Below the pieces are notes generated by a model. It did not search any database, was not told where the DNA came from, and saw only the letters and a program-made list of their open reading frames with translations. 64,000 nt of DNA from JAKVBK01 sp022447275 (lineage in GTDB: Bacteria > Pseudomonadota > Alphaproteobacteria > Rhodobacterales > Rhodobacteraceae), in NCBI GenBank assembly GCA_047125605.1, contig CP138932.1:1054001-1118000 (forward strand). Reading direction: 5' to 3'. This document shows, one piece after another, positions 26,696-34,375 of the stretch. Both the position numbers and the translations under genes were made by a program. Positions within the stretch are counted from its first letter, which is position 1. Each line of letters starts with the position of its first letter.

Positions 26696-27763
26696 CTATT
26701 CTTCCAGAGGCAGCAAACTCCAGTGATTGTCACCAACTTGCTTTAAGCCCGTCCGTTCTGCAGCGCCCAACCCCTGATTGAGCAATTGATCCAGATCATT
26801 GCCGACCTGTGTGCCATAGATGTGGTAAAGATGGCCGCTGGCGCTATCGATTGGCAATTCGCTGATATCAACGATTTCGACGCCTTCAAGGGTCTCTACG
26901 GGGTTTCCGGATTGGCCCAGACGCGGGTAGCCATGCAAGGTTTCCGAAAGATCGAGCGCACGATCTGCATTCGTAGTGTAGATCGTGATACGCTCCGCAA
27001 TGCCCGTTATGGATGGAAGCATGCCCGCGAAGGTATCGAAATCCATATCGGGGGCAAGGAGCGCAACATTGTCGAGCCGCACATCAGGATGGTGCCCCGC
27101 CAAGATATAAAGGGACAGCGCGACGCCCCGCCCGCCCAAACTGTGCCCGGTTACGTTAACTTTCTGCGGAGCGAAATGATCCGCCATATCTGCAATCACA
27201 CTGGCTAAGCTTGGAGCACTCCAAACCAGATCAGTCTCATCCCGAACGTAATTTGTAGGCACGCCGTCCGAGGGCCAGCTGAACCAGAGGAGGCGTTCTT
27301 TCAGGTTGGCGTTGTCCTGCAAAGATGTGGCGCGGCGACATCCCTTCTCAAAGCCGATGTTGAAACCGTGCGTGTACAGAACGGGGCCCCGTTCGGCCTC
27401 AGAAGCTTCCAGTGCTTCGAAAATCTCATCTAGAGGAACGTCCCGGATAGCCGTGACCTTCATGAACTCATCCGGCACGCGGAAAGGCGCGACATCGGCA
27501 ATGCTCGCCAGCGCAGGCACCGCCGTCTGCCTGACATCGCACCACCCGGCGCTTTGCGTTCCCCGGCCATCGCCAAAATAGTCTTCCGGATCGGTTTCCC
27601 CCGTCCGATCCCGGACAGTTACAAAGGCCAATTCGTTATTTGTCCGCTGCGTGACGCCTTGCTGCGCCTCAAGCGGAGCGCAGACGCCAAGGCAAAGAAG
27701 AACAGCGCCAATCTGTCGAAAGTGACTTAGGTGGGTAAATTTGATCACGCCCTCACTCCGCAT
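26696..27763 (-). CDS. Secreted alpha/beta hydrolase, DUF900 family
   Basis: From ATG 27763 this gives 355 residues beginning with a signal peptide (RQIGAVLLCLGVCAPLEA, cleavage likely after LEA). Longer starts exist upstream but would put 51 unrelated residues before the signal. YTHGFNIGFEKGCRR is the oxyanion side and VNVTGHSLGGRGVALSLYIL contains the nucleophile elbow G-H-S-L-G. VALLAPDMDFDTF holds an aspartate suitable for the triad. DUF900 members are uncharacterised esterase-like hydrolases of proteobacteria. No operon partner is close. It is exported and probably periplasmic; the substrate is unknown. Confidence 0.8.
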   Translation of the reverse strand: MRSEGVIKFTHLSHFRQIGAVLLCLGVCAPLEAQQGVTQRTNNELAFVTVRDRTGETDPEDYFGDGRGTQSAGWCDVRQTAVPALASIADVAPFRVPDEFMKVTAIRDVPLDEIFEALEASEAERGPVLYTHGFNIGFEKGCRRATSLQDNANLKERLLWFSWPSDGVPTNYVRDETDLVWSAPSLASVIADMADHFAPQKVNVTGHSLGGRGVALSLYILAGHHPDVRLDNVALLAPDMDFDTFAGMLPSITGIAERITIYTTNADRALDLSETLHGYPRLGQSGNPVETLEGVEIVDISELPIDSASGHLYHIYGTQVGNDLDQLLNQGLGAAERTGLKQVGDNHWSLLPLEE

Positions 27764-27911
27764 AAAGGTCCGGAAAATTTCAAACACGCGCACACGAGTG
27801 CGTGCGCAGTTAAGCCATATTTCGGCAGGTATTAGATGTTTTGACAAGATCGCTTTGCAGCCGATGCCATCAACATTGATGTGATCATGTGTGGCTGTCA
27901 GCGCATTTCGT

Positions 27912-27951
27912 GGCAAAGGGCCTTTTGAACAGGATCAAAAGGCCCTTTGCC
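27912..27951 (-). terminator. Long perfect inverted repeat, probable terminator of the hdeD-like gene
   Basis: Seventeen-base perfect arms (27912-27928 and 27935-27951) enclose the six-base loop ACAGGA. It lies about 20 bases after the stop of the minus-strand gene at 27973. The stem itself has T-rich 3' flank only in part, so it may be a terminator or an RNA-stabilising structure. The arms are longer than those of the other terminators in the window. Confidence 0.6.
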
Positions 27952-27972
27952 TTAGCTTTCAGACGCAGACGG

Positions 27973-28515
27973 TCAGGCCGCCTCTGCCTCGCCTTCGGCT
28001 TTCTTTGCCTTCCGCCCATCAAGCGCCAGCATGATCAGCGATACACCGTTCGATAGAAGTTCAACCGCGAGGAAGACCCCGAGGATAAAGACGCTTGATT
28101 CTGGGAAGTTGGCAAAGATCATGCCGCCCAGCACCAGCGAGATCACGCCCGCGATGGCAACGATCCAACGCGCGCCTTCAGCCGCTGGCGAGAACGCCAG
28201 CACGAGGCGGAAGATGCCGATGGCAATCAGCAGCCCTGCAGTGGCTGCAGTCAGCGTCAGGATGCCAGCCAGCGGTTGCGCCACAAGGTTGTAGCCGCCC
28301 ACAATGAACAGGATGCCAAGCAGGATGGCCCAGATACGTGCACCCCAGCCCTGCGACTGAAACGCCGAGATGAGCATCAAGATACCGATCGCAATGAACG
28401 AGTATCCTGCAAAAAGTTCTGCTGTGAGGGTCGCGGCAAAGGGGTTTGCCAGTGCCAAGATCCCGGCGACGATGGACAGGATGCCCACGATGAGCCAGAG
28501 AAACCAGTATTTCAT
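27973..28515 (-). CDS. HdeD-family acid-resistance membrane protein (DUF308)
   Basis: A 180-residue protein with about six membrane spans and almost no soluble part. WFLWLIVGILSIVAGILALA and a following L-A-N-P-F segment are the usual DUF308 repeat start. The unit G-I-L-x-I-x-G-G-Y-x-L recurs, showing the internal duplication of the family. The C-terminus is short and charged (DGRKAKKAEGEAEAA). HdeD of E. coli is linked to acid resistance at high density; for alphaproteobacterial members the role is not established. It is preceded by a 279-base spacer to the divergent cardiolipin synthase and followed by a long inverted repeat. Confidence 0.87.
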   Translation of the reverse strand: MKYWFLWLIVGILSIVAGILALANPFAATLTAELFAGYSFIAIGILMLISAFQSQGWGARIWAILLGILFIVGGYNLVAQPLAGILTLTAATAGLLIAIGIFRLVLAFSPAAEGARWIVAIAGVISLVLGGMIFANFPESSVFILGVFLAVELLSNGVSLIMLALDGRKAKKAEGEAEAA

Positions 28516-28794
28516 TTATTCATCCACCATAGTTAGTGCAATGTTGTTGGTGATCCAACCTATGCCCATTCTTTTTGCACATTGCGACAGATGAATTGTC
28601 GCGTCACCAAAGCCGTTGCCTGAACGCCTCATGCCGCACCGCAGCAAGTTGCTCTGCTCATTAGCTGTTTGGGACTGACGCATTATGCAAATGCAAAAGC
28701 AGTCCAAACAGCGCACAAAGGCACGCGCGACAAATCTGGCGTCATAGGCTTCTGCAGCTATAGTGACGGTGTTCAAAAACAGTCAGGGCATCTG

Positions 28795-30204
28795 ATGATC
28801 GTTTCCATTATTCTCTTCGCTCTCTTTTTGCTGCAGATCGCTGCGTTCTGGTGCGCCTGGCGCGCCATCACCTCCTCTCGGACCCCGCAGGGCGCAGTTG
28901 GCTGGGTGGTTTTCCTACTCGCGGCGCCCTACGTCGCTGTGCTTGCTTACCTGTTCTTGGGCCATCATCGCTATCGCGGCTACGAAGTTACACGACTGTC
29001 GAGCGAGCGTGTGGTTGCGGCGATCAAGGGGCAATCCCCTACCCCGGCTGCAGAAATCATGCCTGTCGTGGATCCCGCACCATTTGAAAAGATTGCAGAA
29101 TTGCCAGCGGTGCGCGGAAATCACCTGGCACCGCTGATCGACGGTCCGCGCGCATTCGAGGCAATGTTCAAGGCGATCGATGCTGCCCAGAAATATGTCT
29201 TAGTGCAGTTTTTCATCGTGCATGACGACACACTTGGGCAAGCCTTCAAAGATCACCTCATCGCTGCTGCAAAACGGGGCGTGTCCGTGCGCTTCATGGC
29301 AGATGCCATTGGCAGCCATGCCCTCTCTGAAGCTTACTTGGATGCTCTCAGTGAAGCAGGCGTTCATATCGCTGATCCCAAGTCATCCAGCCGGCCCCAC
29401 CAACGGTTTCAGATCAACTACCGCAATCACCGCAAGACCGTCATTGTGGACGGGCATGTCGGGTTCACCGGCGGACTGAATGTTGGCGATGAGTACATGG
29501 GGCGTGACCCAAGCTTCGGCCATTGGCGGGACACACATGTGGAAATTAGAGGGCCAGTCGTTGCGCAGTTGCAATTGATTTTTGCCGAGGACTGGCACTG
29601 GGCCGAGGGCGATCTGCTGCTAGAAGATCTGAACTGGGCACCCGGCGAGCAACCCGCCAACCAAACCGCTCTTATCGTGGCCACTGGCCCGGCAGACACC
29701 ACAGAAACAGGGGCAATGTTCTTCTTCTCTGCTATCGCCGCCGCGAAAGAGAGAATATGGATCGCTTCGCCCTACTGCGTGCCAGATACGGATATCATCC
29801 GCGCCCTGCAGCACGCGGCTCTGGCCGGTAGAGACGTACGGCTGCTGGTGCCAGAGATGATAGATCACACGATCTCATGGCTTGCCGCCTTTTCCTTTTT
29901 CGACGAGTTGCGGGACGCAGGCGTGCAAATCTGGCGCTACAATGATGGCTTCATGCACCAGAAAGTGGTTTTGGTGGATGATGACTTTGCCGCAATCGGC
30001 ACGACCAACCTCGACAACCGATCCTTCCGGTTGAATTTCGAAGCGATGCTGGCCGGCTTTGACGGAAGCTTTGCACAGGAGGTGGCAGAGTTCCTCAAAG
30101 AGGACTTCACCCGCGCCACCTTGTTGGAAACACCCCTGACGGACCAACCCGCCAAGGTGCGCTATGGTGCGCCCGTTGCACGCCTGTTTGCGCCGCTGCT
30201 TTAA
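28795..30204 (+). CDS. cls: Cardiolipin synthase
   Basis: A 469-residue enzyme; ATG 28795 is chosen because AGGG lies six bases upstream and the next residues start the first membrane span. Two N-terminal spans (SIILFALFLLQIAAFWCAWR and GWVVFLLAAPYVAVLAYLFL) are typical of bacterial ClsA-type synthases. HRKTVIVDGHVGFTGGLNVG and, near residue 385, HQKVVLVDDDFAAIGTTNLD are the two H-x-K-x4-D catalytic motifs. WRDTHVEIRGPVV also fits. It joins two phosphatidylglycerol molecules, or PG and another phospholipid, to make cardiolipin at the membrane. The 3' end overlaps a convergent gene by four bases. Confidence 0.9.
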   Translation: MIVSIILFALFLLQIAAFWCAWRAITSSRTPQGAVGWVVFLLAAPYVAVLAYLFLGHHRYRGYEVTRLSSERVVAAIKGQSPTPAAEIMPVVDPAPFEKIAELPAVRGNHLAPLIDGPRAFEAMFKAIDAAQKYVLVQFFIVHDDTLGQAFKDHLIAAAKRGVSVRFMADAIGSHALSEAYLDALSEAGVHIADPKSSSRPHQRFQINYRNHRKTVIVDGHVGFTGGLNVGDEYMGRDPSFGHWRDTHVEIRGPVVAQLQLIFAEDWHWAEGDLLLEDLNWAPGEQPANQTALIVATGPADTTETGAMFFFSAIAAAKERIWIASPYCVPDTDIIRALQHAALAGRDVRLLVPEMIDHTISWLAAFSFFDELRDAGVQIWRYNDGFMHQKVVLVDDDFAAIGTTNLDNRSFRLNFEAMLAGFDGSFAQEVAEFLKEDFTRATLLETPLTDQPAKVRYGAPVARLFAPLL

Positions 30205-30656
30205 CCCTGCTCACCGCGTGCGGCGCGCACCCGCTCGAACGCATCCTTCAAAGAGGCCCCCAAAGATACGCCCAAACCCGCAAATGCTGTTTCTACGAGG
30301 GTTTGCAGCGTGTCTTCCTGCTGGTTGGCAAACTCGGTGACCCCAGACGAAATTTCGGCCAACTGGTCTTCGATGCGGGCAAGCTGGGCCGTCATCGCGG
30401 CATCCGCTGCTGTGGCAGCTGCCCCGCGTTCCGCGATAGCCGCGCGCAGGCTGGCGATCTCAGCTGTCAGGGCGGCAACATCGCTGCGCAGGGGAACCAC
30501 TTTCTCTGCCGCGTTTTCAAGATTGTCGGACACGCCTTCAACCGCCGAAAACGCTTTCCAACTCAGCCACAAGCACAGCGCCGTCAAGATCAGGGTCGCG
30601 TTCAAGAGCGCCAAAATCAAATTGCCGAAGCTGCGCCCCACTGTCCGATCTGCCAT
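30201..30656 (-). CDS. Small membrane protein with coiled-coil domain, unknown function
   Basis: A 151-residue protein; ATG 30656 is preferred over one six codons upstream. One membrane segment near residues 12-36 (LILALLNATLILTALCLWLS) is followed by an alanine- and leucine-rich helical part with heptad spacing (LRSDVAALTAEIASLRAAIA), likely a coiled coil. The C-terminus is acidic and then basic (DAFERVRAARGEQG). No enzyme motif is present. It is convergent with cls and overlaps it by four bases, so no separate terminator exists between them. Possibly a scaffold or phage-shock-like membrane protein, but nothing identifies it. Confidence 0.65.
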   Translation of the reverse strand: MADRTVGRSFGNLILALLNATLILTALCLWLSWKAFSAVEGVSDNLENAAEKVVPLRSDVAALTAEIASLRAAIAERGAAATAADAAMTAQLARIEDQLAEISSGVTEFANQQEDTLQTLVETAFAGLGVSLGASLKDAFERVRAARGEQG

Positions 30657-31004
30657 TGCATGCACCTTTTCCATCTTTCTCGGTGCGCAAGATGTCGCAT
30701 GTAGGGCGGTGATAGAGCAAGACCTGACATCTTTCGGGGCAATAACTGCTCAAATTGGAGCGCTAAAGAAATAGATTTTGTAAGGGAAAAGTCTCATCCG
30801 CTCACAACAATTTGTGCGAATGACCAAATAGATATTGGTGTTCTGCGGCAGTGAATGCCCCATTACCGAGCCTCCAGAAGAGGCCATGCGCCCGCGACCG
30901 GAGACCGGAGCCATCGGAAATTTCCGCGTTATTCTGCACACTTGCCAAGATAAAATGTGTGGGCTACGCAAGTTCTACCACATCTGAGCGGGAGGAATGG
31001 CGAG
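30657..31004. other. Divergent intergenic region, no gene seen
   Basis: About 350 bases between two divergently transcribed membrane-protein genes. No open frame with a recognisable product, no tRNA-like fold and no strong hairpin were found. It must contain the promoters of the minus-strand coiled-coil gene and of the plus-strand channel cluster, but I could not assign boxes with confidence. Confidence 0.4.
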
Positions 31005-31643
31005 ATGATGAAGTTTTTGACGTCCACAGCAGTTTATCTGGGTGCAAATGCGGTCGGGATGTTGTTGGCAATTATTATTTTGCCGGGTTTCACCATCAAC
31101 CCGATGGGCTTTATCGTCGCCGTCGCGATCTTCTCGATCATCCAGTCCGTGGGCGGGCCCATGGTCACGAAGATGTCGCTCAAAAAGTTGCCACAACTCA
31201 TGGGTGGCATTGCCCTTGTGGTTATCTTCTTCGGCCTTTTCATCACACAACTTCTGGTTCCGGGCATGTCGATGGGCGGCATTGCAAACTGGCTGGCCGC
31301 AACCCTGCTGGTCTGGATCGGCAGCCTCACCGCAAGCATTCTTCTGCCGCTTTATGTGTTCAAAGAGGTCGTAGAGAACGCCAAAGAAGCCACCGATCGC
31401 AAGATCGAAGAGCAGGTGCGCAAGCAGGTGGAAGAACAAACCCGCAGCGAAGCTCAAATTCGCAAGGACGTCGAACAAGAGGTGCGCGGCGAAGTTGAGC
31501 AACAGGTTCGCGGCGAAGTCGAACAGCAGGTTCGCGGCGAAATGGAACAGCAAGTGCGCGCCGAAGTGGAAGAGAAAGTCCGCAACGAGGCTGCGGCTGC
31601 GGCGCCCACCCCAAGCACACCACCCGCTGGCTCGGACCAGTGA
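31005..31643 (+). CDS. Membrane protein with C-terminal octad-repeat helical tail
   Basis: A 212-residue protein; GGAGG nine bases before ATG 31005 supports the start. Four hydrophobic segments occupy residues about 5-118 (with GANAVGMLLAIIILPGF and a second I-A-L-V-V-I-F-F-G-L-F span). From about residue 125 the chain is highly charged and helical. Residues 156-195 are five tandem copies of an eight-residue unit V-E-Q-Q-V-R-G-E, with related units before them. The tail ends in an alanine/proline linker. The period of eight differs from the heptad of classical coiled coils. The stop overlaps the ClC gene start by four bases, so it is the first gene of a channel cluster. The family is unknown to me. 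Confidence 0.75.
   Translation: MMKFLTSTAVYLGANAVGMLLAIIILPGFTINPMGFIVAVAIFSIIQSVGGPMVTKMSLKKLPQLMGGIALVVIFFGLFITQLLVPGMSMGGIANWLAATLLVWIGSLTASILLPLYVFKEVVENAKEATDRKIEEQVRKQVEEQTRSEAQIRKDVEQEVRGEVEQQVRGEVEQQVRGEMEQQVRAEVEEKVRNEAAAAAPTPSTPPAGSDQ
31470..31589 (+). repeat. Five in-frame tandem 24-bp repeats coding for VEQQVRGE
   Basis: Units begin at 31470, 31494, 31518, 31542 and 31566. The second to fourth differ at few bases and the last is the most diverged (coding VEEKVRNE). Because each unit is 24 bases, copy-number changes would stay in frame. The repeat lies inside the helical tail of the membrane protein. Confidence 0.85.
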
Positions 31644-32863
31644 ACGAACAGGCTGCGCCCCCTTCAAAAGGGGCGCACGCACTGCGCCTAGCAGTGTTGG
31701 CAACGCTATTAGGTGCGGCGGCAGGAGGGCTTTCTGCGGTCACATATTTGGCGATGATCGCGTTGCAACAGACGATCTGGACGCCCGTTGGCGACGCCCG
31801 CTGGCCCATCTTACCCCTTGTATTGATTGGTGGCGCCCTCGTCGGCTGGACACGGCTTCAGGCCCAAGGCCCCGAGTTGGAAGAGCAACTCGAAGAGACC
31901 CGCCACCCGAACCAAATCCAACTTCACATGACGTTCTGGGTTGCGATCGGTGCAATATTCGCTGTGGGATTTGGCGGGGCCATTGGCCCCGAGGCGGGGA
32001 TTATCGCGGTGACCGCGCAGCTTTCGGCTATCGTCGCCAAGCACCTCGGCAAAACCGCTGCAGATCGACGCCTCCTGGTCGAGGCTGGTATTTCCGGCGC
32101 TCTGTCTGGCGTATATGGTTCCCCTGCAGGTGGCCCCCTGCACGCAGAAGCCGCCCACAAAGCACCAAAGCCAATTCTGTTTCTCGCGGGCCTTGCAGGT
32201 TTTTTGACCTTCATCTCAATTGCTCAGGCCCTGCACAGCGGCTCTTTGGCCATGATGGTCATGCAAAGGTATCAGGCAGAGGTTGATATATATGGCATTA
32301 TCGTTGCTGCTCTGCCTGCCTTGGCAGGCGCCTGTGCCGGTGTTCTCTATCTGATCATCCGGGCCGAGGTTTCCAAACGGTTTTCCACCCACCTGCCCAA
32401 TCGTTTTCTACAACCCGTCATGGCGGGTTTAGGGCTTGGTCTGGTCTGCACGGTGGCCCCAATCCTGCTGTTTTCGGGCCACAACGAAATTCAAGAGATG
32501 TTGCGTTTGGGGCAAGAGCATGGCGCTTTACTCTTGGTGCTGCTCGGCCTCGGCAAGGCAGTGGTCTGCGCCATATGTATCGCCGGCCACTGGCAGGGCG
32601 GCGTCATTTTCCCGATGTGTTTCGCGGGCGGCTCTCTGGGGGCGGCAACGCTATTCATCTTACCGGGTTTTGATCCCGTGATTGGCCTCGCCGCAGGCAT
32701 GACGGGCGCCTCAACCGTCGGAATGACGCGCCCATTCGTGGCTGTGCTTGTGATGCTGTTTGTACTGGGCGGCGGCCTTGCGGCACCCGTATTTGTCGGT
32801 GCACTGATCGGCTGGTCTGTGCTACGCATGATGCCAGAGCGATACGTACAAACAGCACATTAG
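31640..32863 (+). CDS. ClC-family chloride channel/antiporter homologue
   Basis: A 407-residue protein with GTG start overlapping the previous stop (GTGA). About ten membrane helices are visible. FGGAIGPEAGIIAVTAQLSA corresponds to the conserved glutamate-containing filter segment of ClC proteins. SGALSGVYGSPAGGPL and WQGGVIFPMCFAGGSLGA (the G-x-I/F-x-P region) are also family signatures. The N-terminal G-S-G-I-P motif is not present in its usual form, so transport properties may differ from the E. coli Cl-/H+ exchanger. It sits between an octad-repeat membrane protein and a two-span K+ channel on the same strand, so the three probably form one transcript. Confidence 0.85.
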   Translation: MNEQAAPPSKGAHALRLAVLATLLGAAAGGLSAVTYLAMIALQQTIWTPVGDARWPILPLVLIGGALVGWTRLQAQGPELEEQLEETRHPNQIQLHMTFWVAIGAIFAVGFGGAIGPEAGIIAVTAQLSAIVAKHLGKTAADRRLLVEAGISGALSGVYGSPAGGPLHAEAAHKAPKPILFLAGLAGFLTFISIAQALHSGSLAMMVMQRYQAEVDIYGIIVAALPALAGACAGVLYLIIRAEVSKRFSTHLPNRFLQPVMAGLGLGLVCTVAPILLFSGHNEIQEMLRLGQEHGALLLVLLGLGKAVVCAICIAGHWQGGVIFPMCFAGGSLGAATLFILPGFDPVIGLAAGMTGASTVGMTRPFVAVLVMLFVLGGGLAAPVFVGALIGWSVLRMMPERYVQTAH

Positions 32864-32871
32864 GAGGCCCC

Positions 32872-33219
32872 TTGATCAGACTGACATATATCATCCTGGG
32901 CGGCTTGAGAGATGCATTTTCCGATGACACCGTTCGATCCCTGCTCGCGTTCACAACGCTCCTGATCGCTGTTGCGACGCTGATCTTCGCGTATCTCGAG
33001 GATTGGAAACTGATCGACGCGGCTTTCTTTGCAGTCGTCACAATCTCAACCGTTGGCTACGGCACACCAGTGCCAGTTACGTTTGCGGGCAAGTTGTTCA
33101 CGATCGTCTACATCTTGGTGGGTCTGGGCGTCTTTGTCGCGGCAGCCGGGGCCGTCGCAGAAGCTCTGATCCGCCGTGAAGCCATTCTGCGCAAACATGA
33201 GGATGACGCCGAAAAGTAG
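32872..33219 (+). CDS. Two-span potassium channel (ion channel 2 family)
   Basis: A 115-residue protein starting with TTG at 32872, four bases after AGGAGG; no better start exists. It has a first span (LLAFTTLLIAVATLIFAYLE), a pore loop with the K+ selectivity filter in FAVVTISTVGYGTPVPV, and a second span (LFTIVYILVGLGVFVAAAGA). The C-terminus is short and charged, without the RCK domain of many prokaryotic K+ channels. It should assemble as a tetramer in the inner membrane, KcsA-like in plan. Position directly after a ClC homologue suggests paired anion and cation conductance, for example in osmotic or charge balance; this is inferred. Confidence 0.85.
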   Translation: MIRLTYIILGGLRDAFSDDTVRSLLAFTTLLIAVATLIFAYLEDWKLIDAAFFAVVTISTVGYGTPVPVTFAGKLFTIVYILVGLGVFVAAAGAVAEALIRREAILRKHEDDAEK

Positions 33220-33376
33220 TACGGTTTTGCTACTTGTTCGTTCGCGTACTCACCTATCTTGATCGGTGTTAAGCAGGTAAGACACTCAACAGTGCCAGCC
33301 AACTATGCTGTATTTTCTCTCCTCAAACGCGCAAACCGTCACAGAACTGAAACAAAGCTGAGAGATACGCGGGCGC

Positions 33377-34375
33377 ATGACCACATATGCTTTGAACGGC
33401 CTTGGCCGAATTGGAAAACTAGCCCTGCGCCCGCTGCTCGAAAGCGGCGCCAAGATCGCTTGGGTGAATGATGCTGTTGGCGCTCCGGAGATGCATGCGC
33501 ATCTGCTGGAGTTTGATACGGTCCATGGCCGTTGGCCGGCCCGCTTCGCCCATGATGCAGACAGTCTTTCGATCGATGGCACACGGCTGCCCTTTATCGG
33601 AACATCCTCGCTGAAAGAGCTGCCCCTCGACGGGGTCGATGTTGTGATCGATTGTACCGGCGTCTTTAAGTCAGACACGGCCCTTGCCCCTTATTTCGAG
33701 GCAGGCGTCAAGAAAGTGGTTGTGTCCGCGCCGGTTAAATCTGGGCCCGTTGCCAATATCGTATACGGCGTCAATGAAGCGACCTACACGCCAGACCAGC
33801 ATCACATCGTGACCGCCGCCAGTTGCACGACAAACTGCCTTGCGCCCGTGGTCAAGGTGATCCACGAAAACATTGGCATTCGTCACGGCTCCATCACCAC
33901 GATCCACGACGTCACCAACACGCAAACAATCGTTGACCGGCCCGCCAAGGATCTGCGCAGGGCGCGCTCTGCGCTCAACTCGCTGATCCCGACAACCACA
34001 GGCTCGGCCACGGCCATCACGCTGATCTACCCGGAACTGAAGGGCCGGCTGAATGGCCATGCCGTGCGTGTGCCGCTGCTCAATGCCTCGATCACAGACT
34101 GTGTATTTGAAGTCGAGCGTGAGACCACCGCAACAGAGATCAACGCCCTGTTCAAAGAGGCATCTGAAGGCGCGTTGGCGAGCATCCTCGGTTATGAGGA
34201 ACGCCCTCTGGTGAGCGCCGATTACACCAATGACCCCCGCTCCTGCATCATTGACGCCCCCTCGACCATGGTCGTGAACGGCACGCAGGTGAAGATCTAC
34301 GCCTGGTACGACAATGAAATGGGCTATGCCCACAGGCTGGTCGATGTAGCGCGGATGGTCGGAGCTTCTTTGTGA
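33377..34375 (+). CDS. gapdh (arsJ-associated): ArsJ-associated glyceraldehyde-3-phosphate dehydrogenase
   Basis: A 332-residue GAPDH. TTYALNGLGRIGKLALRPLL is the NAD-binding start, VTAASCTTNCLAPVVKVIHE holds the catalytic cysteine, and WYDNEMGYAHRLVDVARM is the conserved C-terminal part. The gene overlaps arsJ by four bases. In the described GAPDH-ArsJ system the enzyme uses arsenate in place of phosphate to make unstable 1-arseno-3-phosphoglycerate, which ArsJ exports. The pair therefore gives arsenate resistance without reduction. The gene is not near other glycolytic genes, which supports the dedicated role. No arsR, arsC or acr3 is seen within the window. Confidence 0.88.
   Translation: MTTYALNGLGRIGKLALRPLLESGAKIAWVNDAVGAPEMHAHLLEFDTVHGRWPARFAHDADSLSIDGTRLPFIGTSSLKELPLDGVDVVIDCTGVFKSDTALAPYFEAGVKKVVVSAPVKSGPVANIVYGVNEATYTPDQHHIVTAASCTTNCLAPVVKVIHENIGIRHGSITTIHDVTNTQTIVDRPAKDLRRARSALNSLIPTTTGSATAITLIYPELKGRLNGHAVRVPLLNASITDCVFEVERETTATEINALFKEASEGALASILGYEERPLVSADYTNDPRSCIIDAPSTMVVNGTQVKIYAWYDNEMGYAHRLVDVARMVGASL

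Noticed and set aside
31470..31589. CRISPR-like reading of the regular 24-bp repeats
   Set aside because: There are no spacers; units are contiguous, in frame and code for a charged helix.
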